The notes under the pieces: generated by a model
Told to the model about the DNA's origin: nothing
Database searches by the model: none
Seen by the model: the letters and a program-made list of their open reading frames with translations, nothing else
Shown here: positions 26,326 to 34,070 of the stretch, piece after piece
How the letters are laid out: each line of letters starts with the position of its first letter
How positions within the stretch are numbered: the first letter of the stretch is position 1
Assembly: GCF_000478275.1 (NCBI RefSeq)
Contig: NZ_ASJB01000097.1
Coordinates: 62,001 to 126,000 of the forward strand
Reading direction: 5' to 3'
From: Amycolatopsis orientalis DSM 40040 = KCTC 9412
GTDB lineage: Bacteria; Actinomycetota; Actinomycetes; Mycobacteriales; Pseudonocardiaceae
DNA: 64,000 bases
Position numbers and translations under genes: made by a program

Positions 26326-27122
26326 AAAAGACGGGGACGCGGAACGAGGCCGGTGGCGACATGCCCCGCGCCGAGGTCCAGCCTGTCCCCGCGCAGGTCG
26401 GCCCCGAGGGCCGGACCAGGCACGAAGTGGCCCGCTTGCTGCTGGAACAGGGTCCGATGACCGCGGTCGTGGTCGCCGAGCAGCTGGGGATCAGCGCCGC
26501 CGCCGTCCGCCGCCATCTCGACGCGCTCCTGGCCGACGGCGAGGCCGAGACCCGCGACGCGCCCCGTCGCGGCCCGCGCGGACGAGGCCGTCCCGCCAAG
26601 AACTTCCTGCTCACCGAAGCGGGCCGGGCCCGGTTCGGGCACGCCTACGACGACCTCGCGTCCTCGGCCATCCGGTTCCTCGCCGAGCACGCCGGAGAAG
26701 ACGCCGTGAAGGCGTTCGCCGAGGCCCGTGTCGCCTCGCTCGTCGGCCCGCACCGGGACGCGATCACCAGGCACGCGGACCCGGCTCTCCGTGCCGAGGC
26801 CCTCGCCGCCGCCCTGACCAGGGAGGGCTACGCTGCGTCGACCCGTCAGGTCGGGGCGGGAGAACAGCTCTGCCAGCACCATTGCCCGGTCGCCCACGTC
26901 GCCGCCGCGTTCCCCCAGTTGTGTGAAGCCGAAACCGAGGCATTCGCGCAGCTGCTGGGTACACACGTGCAGCGGCTCGCGACCATCGCACGCGGTGACA
27001 ACGCGTGCACCACACACGTACCCGTCGCTTCGGCGGGTCACCCGGCCACACCCGGGCCGGGAAGCACGGCGCCCTCTCCAGGGCGCACAGCACGGATCCC
27101 GAATGGAGGGAAACCCGCATGA
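26322..27122 (+). CDS. sufR: Fe-S cluster-sensing transcriptional repressor SufR
   Basis: SufR is a DeoR/ArsR-like winged-helix repressor that carries a [4Fe-4S] cluster and controls the downstream suf operon. The 266-residue protein has an HTH at about residues 35-75 (AEQLGISAAAVRRHLDALL) followed by a basic wing (RRGPRGRGRPAK). The cluster-binding region has C184, C188 and C201 in EQLCQHHCPV and PQLCEAE. The start is a GTG inside a SufR-type inverted repeat; an internal ATG at 26361 is an alternative. The last 40 residues are Pro/Gly-rich and probably disordered. Its TGA overlaps the sufB ATG. Autoregulation by cluster status is expected. Confidence 0.94.
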   Translation: MKKTGTRNEAGGDMPRAEVQPVPAQVGPEGRTRHEVARLLLEQGPMTAVVVAEQLGISAAAVRRHLDALLADGEAETRDAPRRGPRGRGRPAKNFLLTEAGRARFGHAYDDLASSAIRFLAEHAGEDAVKAFAEARVASLVGPHRDAITRHADPALRAEALAAALTREGYAASTRQVGAGEQLCQHHCPVAHVAAAFPQLCEAETEAFAQLLGTHVQRLATIARGDNACTTHVPVASAGHPATPGPGSTAPSPGRTARIPNGGKPA

Positions 27123-28567
27123 CTGCCGCTGCCGAGCAGCGCACTCCCACCACCGCGCCCATGAGCCAGGAAGAGACCATCGAGTCCCTTGGCAAGTACG
27201 CGTTCGGCTGGGCGGACTCCGACGAGGCGGGCTCTAGCGCCCGTCGCGGACTGAACGAGGACGTCGTCACCGACATCTCCTCGAAGAAGTCCGAGCCGGA
27301 GTGGATGCGCGAAGCGCGACTGAAGGCGCTCAAGCTCTTCGACTTGAAGCCGATGCCCAACTGGGGTGCGGACCTCTCCGGGATCGACTTCGACAACATC
27401 AAGTACTTCGTGCGGTCCACGGAGAAGCAGGCCACCTCCTGGGAGGACCTGCCCGAGGACATCAAGAACACGTACGACCGCCTCGGCATCCCCGAGGCGG
27501 AGAAGCAGCGCCTCGTCGCCGGTGTCGCCGCGCAGTACGAGTCCGAGGTCGTCTACCACCAGATCCGTGAGGATCTGGAGGCGCAGGGCGTCCTGTTCCT
27601 GGACACCGACACCGCGCTCAAGGAGCACCCGGAGATCTTCAAGGAGTACTTCGGCTCCGTGATCCCGGCCGGGGACAACAAGTTCTCCGCGCTGAACACC
27701 GCGGTGTGGTCCGGCGGCTCGTTCATCTACGTGCCCAAGGGCGTCAAGGTGGACATCCCGCTGCAGGCGTACTTCCGCATCAACACCGAGAACATGGGTC
27801 AGTTCGAGCGGACCCTGATCATCGTCGACGAAGACGCCTACGTGCACTACGTCGAGGGTTGCACCGCGCCGATCTACCAGTCCGACTCGCTGCACTCGGC
27901 GGTCGTGGAGATCATCGTGAAGAAGGGCGCCCGCTGCCGTTACACGACCATCCAGAACTGGTCGAACAACGTCTACAACCTGGTCACCAAGCGCGCCAAG
28001 TGCGAAGAGGGCGCGACCATGGAGTGGATCGACGGCAACATCGGTTCCAAGGTCACGATGAAGTACCCGTCCGTCTTCCTGATGGGCGAGCACGCCAAGG
28101 GCGAGGTCCTCTCGGTCGCGTTCGCGGGCGAAGGCCAGCACCAGGACGCCGGCGCGAAGATGGAGCACCTGGCGCCGCACACCTCCTCGACCATCGTGTC
28201 GAAGTCGGTGGCGCGCGGCGGTGGCCGCACCTCCTACCGAGGCCTGGTCAAGGTCGCGAAGCGGGCGCACCACTCGCGGTCCAGCGTGGTCTGTGACGCG
28301 CTGCTGGTGGACACGATCTCGCGGTCGGACACGTATCCGTACGTCGACATCCGCAACGACGAGGTCTCCATGGGCCACGAGGCGACCGTCTCGAAGGTCA
28401 GCGAAGACCAGATGTTCTACCTCATGTCGCGCGGTCTCGACGAGGCCGAGGCCATGGCGATGATCGTGCGCGGGTTCGTCGAGCCCATCGCGCGTGAGCT
28501 GCCGATGGAGTACGCGCTCGAGCTGAACCGCCTGATCGAGCTTCAGATGGAAGGGTCCGTCGGCTAG
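27119..28567 (+). CDS. sufB: Fe-S cluster assembly scaffold SufB
   Basis: SufB is the scaffold subunit of the SufBC2D complex on which Fe-S clusters are built. The 482-residue protein shows the SufB signature NENMGQFERTLIIVDE, the beta-helix core with YVEGCTAPIYQSDSLHSAVVEI, and the conserved C-terminal region DEATVSKVSEDQMFYLMSRGL. No intein insertion is present, in contrast to M. tuberculosis SufB. The ATG at 27119 overlaps the sufR stop, and the ribosome-binding site GGAGGG lies just upstream. sufD follows two bases after the stop, so the operon is tight. Confidence 0.97.
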   Translation: MTAAAEQRTPTTAPMSQEETIESLGKYAFGWADSDEAGSSARRGLNEDVVTDISSKKSEPEWMREARLKALKLFDLKPMPNWGADLSGIDFDNIKYFVRSTEKQATSWEDLPEDIKNTYDRLGIPEAEKQRLVAGVAAQYESEVVYHQIREDLEAQGVLFLDTDTALKEHPEIFKEYFGSVIPAGDNKFSALNTAVWSGGSFIYVPKGVKVDIPLQAYFRINTENMGQFERTLIIVDEDAYVHYVEGCTAPIYQSDSLHSAVVEIIVKKGARCRYTTIQNWSNNVYNLVTKRAKCEEGATMEWIDGNIGSKVTMKYPSVFLMGEHAKGEVLSVAFAGEGQHQDAGAKMEHLAPHTSSTIVSKSVARGGGRTSYRGLVKVAKRAHHSRSSVVCDALLVDTISRSDTYPYVDIRNDEVSMGHEATVSKVSEDQMFYLMSRGLDEAEAMAMIVRGFVEPIARELPMEYALELNRLIELQMEGSVG

Positions 28568-28569
28568 TC

Positions 28570-29742
28570 ATGTCGGTTACCGAGAACAACGTTTCCGAAG
28601 CGATGCGCGAGGGCGTGGTCATTCCGGCCACGTCCCGCGCGGAGCGCTTCACCTCCTACGACGTCGAGGCCTTCGAGGTCCCCGGCGGCCGTGAGGAGAA
28701 CTGGCGTTTCACTCCGATGAAGCGGCTGCGCGGCCTGCACGACGGGTCCGCCGCCGCCTCGGGTTCGGCCACCGTGGACGCCGACGCCGCCCCTGAACTG
28801 AAGATCGAGCAGGTCGGCCGGGACGACGAGCGCCTCGGCGCCGCGGGTGTCCCGAGCGACCGGATCGCCGCGCAGGCCTACTCCTCGTTCACCGAGGCCA
28901 CCGTCATCACGGTGCCCAAGGAGACGAAGACGTCGAAGCCGTCGACGGTGAAGATCACCGGTCCCGGCGAGGGCAAGGTGGCCTACGGGCACGTGCAGGT
29001 GCGCGCCGAGCAGTTCTCCGAGGCCGTGATCGTCCTCGACCACGTCGGCTCGGGCACCTACGCCGACAACGTCGAGTTCGTCATCGGCGATTCGGCGAAC
29101 GTGACCGTGGTCAGCGTCCAGGACTGGGCCGACGACGCGGTGCACGTCTCCGAGCAGCACCTCAAGCTCGGCCGCGACGCCAGCCTCAAGCACATCGTCA
29201 TCACCCTGGGCGGTGACCTCGTCCGCGTCTCCCCGACGGCGACCTTCGCCGACAAGGGCGGCGACGTCGAGATGCTCGGCCTGTACTTCGCGGACGAGGG
29301 ACAGCACCAGGAGCACCGTCTCTTCGTCGACCACGCGGTGCCGAACTGCAAGTCGCGGGTGATGTACAAGGGCGCGCTGCAGGGCGACGGCGCGCACACC
29401 GTGTGGGTCGGCGACGTGCTGATCCGGGCGGCCGCCGAGGCCACCGACACCTACGAGCTCAACCGCAACCTGGTGCTGACGCCGGGCGCGCGGGCGGACT
29501 CGATCCCGAACCTGGAGATCGAGACCGGCGAGATCGAAGGCGCCGGCCACGCGAGCGCGACGGGAAGGTTCGACGACGAGCAGTTGTTCTACCTTCAGTC
29601 GCGCGGAATCGGCGAAGACGCCGCGCGTCGCCTGGTCGTACGCGGGTTCTTCCACGAGATCCTGGTCAAGATCGGCGTTCCCGAGGTGCGCGAGCGTCTC
29701 GAGGCCGCGATCGAAGCCGAACTCGAAGCCGTGGGCGTCTAA
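28570..29742 (+). CDS. sufD: Fe-S cluster assembly protein SufD
   Basis: SufD is the partner of SufB in the SufBC2D scaffold and is needed for iron acquisition. The 390-residue protein has the N-terminal helical part with REENWRFTPMKRLRGL and the parallel beta-helix domain with QEHRLFVDHAVPNCKSRVMYKG. The C-terminal GRFDDEQLFYLQSRGIGEDAARRLVVRGFF block is the SufD/SufB signature. It starts two bases after the sufB stop. Length and motif order are normal for actinobacteria. Confidence 0.96.
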   Translation: MSVTENNVSEAMREGVVIPATSRAERFTSYDVEAFEVPGGREENWRFTPMKRLRGLHDGSAAASGSATVDADAAPELKIEQVGRDDERLGAAGVPSDRIAAQAYSSFTEATVITVPKETKTSKPSTVKITGPGEGKVAYGHVQVRAEQFSEAVIVLDHVGSGTYADNVEFVIGDSANVTVVSVQDWADDAVHVSEQHLKLGRDASLKHIVITLGGDLVRVSPTATFADKGGDVEMLGLYFADEGQHQEHRLFVDHAVPNCKSRVMYKGALQGDGAHTVWVGDVLIRAAAEATDTYELNRNLVLTPGARADSIPNLEIETGEIEGAGHASATGRFDDEQLFYLQSRGIGEDAARRLVVRGFFHEILVKIGVPEVRERLEAAIEAELEAVGV

Positions 29743-29777
29743 GCCCTCGTCCGTCCACATCAGACTTTAGGAAAGAA

Positions 29778-30548
29778 ATGCCTACGCTGGAAATCAAGGA
29801 TCTGCACGCCTCGGTCACGACCGAGGAGGGCCCCAAGGAGATCCTCAAGGGCGTCAACCTGACCATCAAGTCGGGCGAGACCCACGCGATCATGGGCCCC
29901 AACGGTTCGGGCAAGTCCACGCTGTCCTACGCCATCGCCGGTCACCCCAAGTACGAAGTCACCTCCGGGCAGGTCCTGCTCGACGGTGAGGACGTGCTCG
30001 AGATGAGCGTCGACGAGCGCGCCCGCGCGGGCCTGTTCCTCGCCATGCAGTACCCGGTCGAGGTTCCGGGCGTGTCCATGTCCAACTTCCTCCGCACCGC
30101 GGCCACCGCGGTCCGTGGCGAGGCCCCCAAGCTGCGCCACTGGGTCAAGGAGGTCAAGGAGGAGATGGGCAAGCTGGAGATCTCGTCCGAGTTCGCCGAG
30201 CGTTCGGTGAACGAGGGCTTCTCCGGTGGTGAGAAGAAGCGTCACGAGATCCTGCAGCTGGCGCTGCTCAAGCCGAAGATCGCCATCCTCGACGAGACCG
30301 ACTCCGGCCTCGATGTCGACGCGCTGCGCGTCGTGTCCGAGGGTGTCAACGAGTTCAAGGCCACCAACGACGCCGGGGTCATGCTGATCACGCACTACAC
30401 GCGGATCCTGCGGCACATCACGCCCGACTTCGTGCACGTCTTCGCCGGCGGCAAGATCGTCGCGTCCGGAGGCCGTGAACTCGCGGACGAGCTGGAGGAG
30501 AACGGGTACGTCAAGTACGCGGGCTCCACCGAGACCGCCGCCGTCTGA
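29778..30548 (+). CDS. sufC: Fe-S cluster assembly ATPase SufC
   Basis: SufC is the ABC-type ATPase that drives conformational change in the SufBCD scaffold. The 256-residue protein has Walker A GPNGSGKSTLSYAI near residue 37, the Q-loop region FLAMQYPVEVPGVSMSNFLR, the signature FSGGEKKRHEIL, Walker B AILDETDSGLDVDAL and the switch histidine in LITHYTRIL. The ATG at 29778 is preceded by TAGGAAAGAA. A longer open frame from 29403 would overlap sufD by 340 bases and is rejected. Confidence 0.97.
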   Translation: MPTLEIKDLHASVTTEEGPKEILKGVNLTIKSGETHAIMGPNGSGKSTLSYAIAGHPKYEVTSGQVLLDGEDVLEMSVDERARAGLFLAMQYPVEVPGVSMSNFLRTAATAVRGEAPKLRHWVKEVKEEMGKLEISSEFAERSVNEGFSGGEKKRHEILQLALLKPKIAILDETDSGLDVDALRVVSEGVNEFKATNDAGVMLITHYTRILRHITPDFVHVFAGGKIVASGGRELADELEENGYVKYAGSTETAAV

Positions 30549-30587
30549 TCACTGAACTTCACGACTACACCGAGAGGAGTTGGCCCG

Positions 30588-31877
30588 ATGACCACCACCA
30601 CGGCTAACTCTGCTGTACCGCTGGACGTAGCGGCCATCAGGGCCGACTTCCCGATCCTGACCCGCACGGTGCGGGACGGGAAACCCTTGGTGTATCTGGA
30701 TTCCGGTGCGACGTCCCAGAAACCGGCGCAGGTGCTCGAAGCCGAGCGCCGGTTCCTGGAGACCTCGAACGCCGCGGTGCACCGCGGCGCGCACCAGCTC
30801 GCCGAGGAGGCGACCGACGCCTACGAATCCGCCCGCGTGCGGATCGCGGAGTTCGTCGGCGCCTCGCCGCACGAGCTGGTGTTCACCAAGAACGCCACCG
30901 AGGGCATCAACCTCGTCGCCTACGCGATGAGCAACGCCGCCACGGCCGGTCCCGGGGCCGAGCGGTTCAAGATCGGCCCGGGTGACGAGATCGTCATCAC
31001 CGAGATGGAGCACCACGCGAACCTGGTGCCGTGGCAGCAACTCTGCCAGCGCACCGGCGCGACGCTGAAGTGGTTCTCCGTCACCCCCGACGGCCGCCTC
31101 GACCTGTCCAATGTGGACGAGCTGATCACCGAGCGGACCAAGGTGCTCGCGTTCACGCACCAGTCCAACGTGCTCGGCACGATCAACCCGGTCAAGCTCC
31201 TGACGGAGAAGGCGCACAAGGTCGGCGCGCTGGTCGTGCTGGACGCCTGCCAGTCGGTGCCGCACTTCCCGGTCGATCTGCACGACCTGGACGTCGACTT
31301 CGCCGCTTTCGCCGGGCACAAGATGGTCGGCCCGTACGGCATCGGTGTCCTTTACGGCCGCCGTGAGCTGCTCGAAGCGATGCCGCCGTTCCTGACCGGC
31401 GGTTCGATGATCGAGCTGGTCCGCATGGAGCAGACCACCTTCGCCGCGCCGCCGCAGCGGTTCGAGGCGGGTACCCCGATGACGTCGCAGGCCGTAGGCC
31501 TCGGCGCGGCCGCCGACTACCTGTCGGCGATCGGCATGGACCGGGTCGCCGCGCACGAGCACCTCCTCACCGAGGCGGCGCTGGCCGGGCTCGGGGAGAT
31601 CCCCGGTGTCCGGATCATCGGCCCCACCGACATGGCCGACCGCGGTGGGCTGGTGTCCTTCGTCATCGACGGCGTGCACCCGCACGACTCGGGCCAGGTG
31701 CTGGACAGCCTCGGTATCGCCGTCCGCGTCGGGCACCACTGCGCGTGGCCGCTGCACCGGGCCTGCTCGGTCCCGGCGACCGTGCGCGCGTCGTTCTACG
31801 TCTACAACACGATGTCCGAAGTGGACGCGCTGGTGAACGGTGTGCGCGAGGCGCAGAAGTTCTTCGGGGTGGCCTGA
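30588..31877 (+). CDS. sufS: Cysteine desulfurase SufS
   Basis: SufS is a PLP-dependent group II cysteine desulfurase that removes sulfur from cysteine for Fe-S clusters. In the 429-residue protein the PLP lysine is K245 in FAGHKMVGPYG. The sulfur-accepting cysteine is C385 in RVGHHCAWPLHRACS, and the cofactor-stacking histidine lies in TEMEHHANLVPW. A GAGGAG ribosome-binding site precedes the ATG by seven bases. The stop overlaps the sufU start (TGATG), consistent with SufS-SufU working as a pair. No sufE is present, so SufU is the expected sulfur acceptor. Confidence 0.97.
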   Translation: MTTTTANSAVPLDVAAIRADFPILTRTVRDGKPLVYLDSGATSQKPAQVLEAERRFLETSNAAVHRGAHQLAEEATDAYESARVRIAEFVGASPHELVFTKNATEGINLVAYAMSNAATAGPGAERFKIGPGDEIVITEMEHHANLVPWQQLCQRTGATLKWFSVTPDGRLDLSNVDELITERTKVLAFTHQSNVLGTINPVKLLTEKAHKVGALVVLDACQSVPHFPVDLHDLDVDFAAFAGHKMVGPYGIGVLYGRRELLEAMPPFLTGGSMIELVRMEQTTFAAPPQRFEAGTPMTSQAVGLGAAADYLSAIGMDRVAAHEHLLTEAALAGLGEIPGVRIIGPTDMADRGGLVSFVIDGVHPHDSGQVLDSLGIAVRVGHHCAWPLHRACSVPATVRASFYVYNTMSEVDALVNGVREAQKFFGVA

Positions 31878-32326
31878 TGAACCTCGAAAGCATGTACCAG
31901 GAGATCATCCTGGACCACTACAAGAACCCGCACGGCCGCGGTCTGCGCGAGCCGTTCGACGCCGAATCGTTCCAGGTCAACCCGACCTGCGGCGACGAGG
32001 TGACGCTGCGGGTGAAGGTCGACGGCGGGAAGGTCGCCGACGTCTCCTACGAGGGCCAGGGCTGTTCGATCAGCCAGGCGTCCACGTCGGTCTTGACGGA
32101 TCTCGTCGTCGGGCACACCGTGGAGGAGGCGTTCACCACCATGGACGCCTTCGTCGAGCTGATGCAGGGCAAGGGTCAGATCGAGCCGGACGAGGAAGTG
32201 CTGGAGGACGGCATCGCCTTCGCCGGCGTTGCCAAGTACCCGGCCCGCGTGAAATGCGCCCTGCTCGGATGGATGGCGTTCAAGGACGCCGTCGCCCGCA
32301 CGACCAACGGAGTTGAGACGGCATGA
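31877..32326 (+). CDS. sufU: Zinc-dependent sulfurtransferase SufU
   Basis: SufU is an IscU-like protein that in Gram-positive bacteria accepts persulfide sulfur from SufS using a bound zinc. The 149-residue protein has the IscU-type start LESMYQEIILDHYKNP and the three cysteines C38 (NPTCGDE), C63 (GQGCSIS) and C127 (RVKCALLGW) plus D40, the zinc ligand set. The ATG at 31877 shares one base with the sufS stop; longer frames in this phase run inside sufS. Its stop overlaps the next gene as ATGA. Confidence 0.96.
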   Translation: MNLESMYQEIILDHYKNPHGRGLREPFDAESFQVNPTCGDEVTLRVKVDGGKVADVSYEGQGCSISQASTSVLTDLVVGHTVEEAFTTMDAFVELMQGKGQIEPDEEVLEDGIAFAGVAKYPARVKCALLGWMAFKDAVARTTNGVETA

Positions 32327-32730
32327 CCGAACAGCAGACCGAAACCCGCGAGGGGCGCACAGCCGCCGACCTCGACGCCGAGACCACCGCCGCCCCCGAC
32401 GCCGCCGACCTGGCGAAGGTGGAGGACCTCGAAGAGGCGATGCGCGACGTCGTCGACCCGGAGCTGGGCATCAACGTCGTCGACCTCGGCCTGGTCTACG
32501 ACATCCGCGTCGAGGCGGACAACACCGCCACCATCGACATGACGCTGACGTCCGCGGCCTGCCCGCTGACCGACGTCATCGAGGACCAGACCGGCGCCGC
32601 GCTCGTCGGCGGGGGAACCGGGCTGGTCAAGGACTTCCGGATCAACTGGGTCTGGATGCCGCCGTGGGGTCCGGAGAAGATCACAGAGGACGGCCGCGAA
32701 CAGCTGCGGGCCCTCGGCTTCACCGTCTGA
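32323..32730 (+). CDS. sufT: SufT-like MIP18/DUF59 Fe-S maturation factor
   Basis: A DUF59 (MIP18-family) protein that assists Fe-S cluster maturation or transfer. The 135-residue protein has a hydrophilic 35-residue N-terminal extension and a complete DUF59 domain. The domain shows VVDPELGINVVDLGLVYDI, the conserved cysteine in LTSAACPLTDV, and the C-terminal VWMPPWGPEKI. It overlaps sufU by four bases and closes the suf operon; the counterpart in M. tuberculosis is Rv1466. A large three-armed palindrome follows 50 bp downstream. Confidence 0.93.
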   Translation: MTEQQTETREGRTAADLDAETTAAPDAADLAKVEDLEEAMRDVVDPELGINVVDLGLVYDIRVEADNTATIDMTLTSAACPLTDVIEDQTGAALVGGGTGLVKDFRINWVWMPPWGPEKITEDGREQLRALGFTV

Positions 32731-32778
32731 CCCTCACTTTTGCGCGCTTCGGGAGTTTTGTATAACGCCCTATACTGT

Positions 32779-32858
32779 GGCTGAAGGGGCCTTTCCTCGC
32801 ATCAGATGCGGCGAAGGGCGCTTTCCTCGCATGAGATGCGGGGAAAGCGCCCTTCAGC
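32779..32858. terminator. Three-armed family D palindrome after the suf operon
   Basis: Two directly repeated arms (GAAGGGGCCTTTCC and GAAGGGCGCTTTCC, each followed by TCGCAT) and one inverted arm (GGAAAGCGCCCTTC). The second and third pair across GAG over about 20 bases with one G-T wobble, and the first arm can compete with the second for the third. It is probably the suf operon terminator. It shares architecture with the element at 40799. Confidence 0.7.
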
Positions 32859-32897
32859 CCCTCCAAGGCGCGCGATCCCCGTCGTTAAGCTCCGAGG

Positions 32898-33227
32898 GTG
32901 ATCTTCAGGTCCATCGCGCTGTTCGCGCTCGCCGCCTTGCTGGAGATCGGCGGCGCGTGGCTGATCTGGCAAGGCGTCCGGGAGCACCGCGGCTACCTGT
33001 GGATCGGGGCGGGCGTCGTCGCGCTGGGCCTCTACGGCTTCGTCGCGACACTGCAGCCCGACGCGAACTTCGGCCGCATCCTCGCCGCGTACGGGGGAGT
33101 GTTCGTCGCGGGCTCGCTCGCGTGGGGGATGGTCGCCGACGGCTACCGGCCGGACCGCTACGACGTCCTCGGCGCGCTGATCTGCCTGGTGGGCGTCGGG
33201 GTCGTCATGTACGCGCCCCGGGGTTGA
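32898..33227 (+). CDS. ynfA: YnfA/UPF0060 family small membrane protein
   Basis: A 109-residue inner-membrane protein of the UPF0060 (YnfA) family, related in fold to small multidrug resistance transporters. It has four hydrophobic helices. The family motif LLEIGGAWLIWQGVREHR is in helix 1, and RILAAYGGVFVAGSLAWGMVADGYRPDRYDVLGALICLVG spans the rest. It starts at GTG 32898. A drug-efflux role has been proposed for YnfA in enterobacteria; here no function beyond membrane location can be shown. It stands alone between the suf terminator and the signal-peptidase homologue. Confidence 0.9.
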   Translation: MIFRSIALFALAALLEIGGAWLIWQGVREHRGYLWIGAGVVALGLYGFVATLQPDANFGRILAAYGGVFVAGSLAWGMVADGYRPDRYDVLGALICLVGVGVVMYAPRG

Positions 33228-33269
33228 GCGTTCGCCGGAAAGTGTCGGCCGACGGCGCTATCGTGCGCT

Positions 33270-34070
33270 GTGACCGAAACGGACTTCCCCGCTCCGCCCG
33301 CCGACAGATCCGGGCCGAAGCGAAGATTCTCCCCGCTCCTGCTCGTGATGATCCTGGTGGCGATCGTCGGCGTGGGCACCGGGGGATACGGTTTCTGGAC
33401 CCTGATGGGTTACCGGATGATGAACTTCGCCGATGGCGCGATGGCTTCCACGGTCCCGCGCGGTTCGGTCGTGCTCTACCGCTGGGCCGACGTGCCGGAG
33501 ATCCCGCGTGGCGCGGTGGTCCTGATGGATCTGAGCGCCTACCCGGGGACGTCGGCCCAAGCGGGGCTGGCCATCCAGCGGGTGATCGGCGTCGGCGGCG
33601 ATCGGGTCGTCTGCTGCTCGGCCGACAACCTGATCACCGTCAACGGGAAGCCGGTCAAAGAGCCGTACGCCGATGACGACAACGGGTACGGCCGCAAGGA
33701 GTACCGGTCGTTCGACGTCCAGGTTCCCCCGGGATCGGTGTACCTGGCCGGCGATCAGCGGAACAATTCCGCCGACTCGCGGCTGTTCGCGGACATGCCG
33801 GGCCAGGGCGCCGTTCCCCTGTCGAAGGTACGCGGGATCGTCGTCGGCCTGGGGAGCATCCTCAGCGCGGAACCCTTCCCGCAGACCACCGCGTTCGTCG
33901 AGGCCGGGCTTCCCGGCGATCCCGTGTCCGACACCGGGTTCCGTACCTCGCGATACCTCATGTTCGCCGGAATCGGCCTCGTCGTGCTCGGTGTCATCGG
34001 GGCGATCGTGAGCGTTGTCCGGTCCGCCGGAAAACGACGAAGAGCAGCCGCAGTCCCACCAGGGCACTGA
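33270..34070 (+). CDS. S26 signal peptidase I homologue lacking the catalytic Ser/Lys dyad
   Basis: This 266-residue membrane protein has the signal peptidase I fold: an N-terminal anchor (LLLVMILVAIVGVGTGGYGF), the catalytic-domain boxes and a C-terminal second anchor (LMFAGIGLVVLGVIGAIVSVV). However, box B reads DGAMASTVPRGSVV, with alanine (A57) where the catalytic serine of SM should be. Box D reads AIQRVIGVGGD, with glutamine (Q103) in place of the general-base lysine. Box E GDQRNNSADSR is preserved. The codons were checked (GCG ATG and CAG CGG). I infer a catalytically inactive pseudopeptidase, perhaps a regulatory or binding protein; the cysteine pair CC at residues 115-116 is another oddity. 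Its 3' end overlaps the convergent UbiB gene by 77 bp. Confidence 0.85.
   Translation: MTETDFPAPPADRSGPKRRFSPLLLVMILVAIVGVGTGGYGFWTLMGYRMMNFADGAMASTVPRGSVVLYRWADVPEIPRGAVVLMDLSAYPGTSAQAGLAIQRVIGVGGDRVVCCSADNLITVNGKPVKEPYADDDNGYGRKEYRSFDVQVPPGSVYLAGDQRNNSADSRLFADMPGQGAVPLSKVRGIVVGLGSILSAEPFPQTTAFVEAGLPGDPVSDTGFRTSRYLMFAGIGLVVLGVIGAIVSVVRSAGKRRRAAAVPPGH

Noticed and set aside
29403..29777. An N-terminal extension of the SufC frame
   Set aside because: It lies entirely inside sufD in another frame. SufC proteins start at MPTLEIKDL, which is preceded by a proper ribosome-binding site at 29778.
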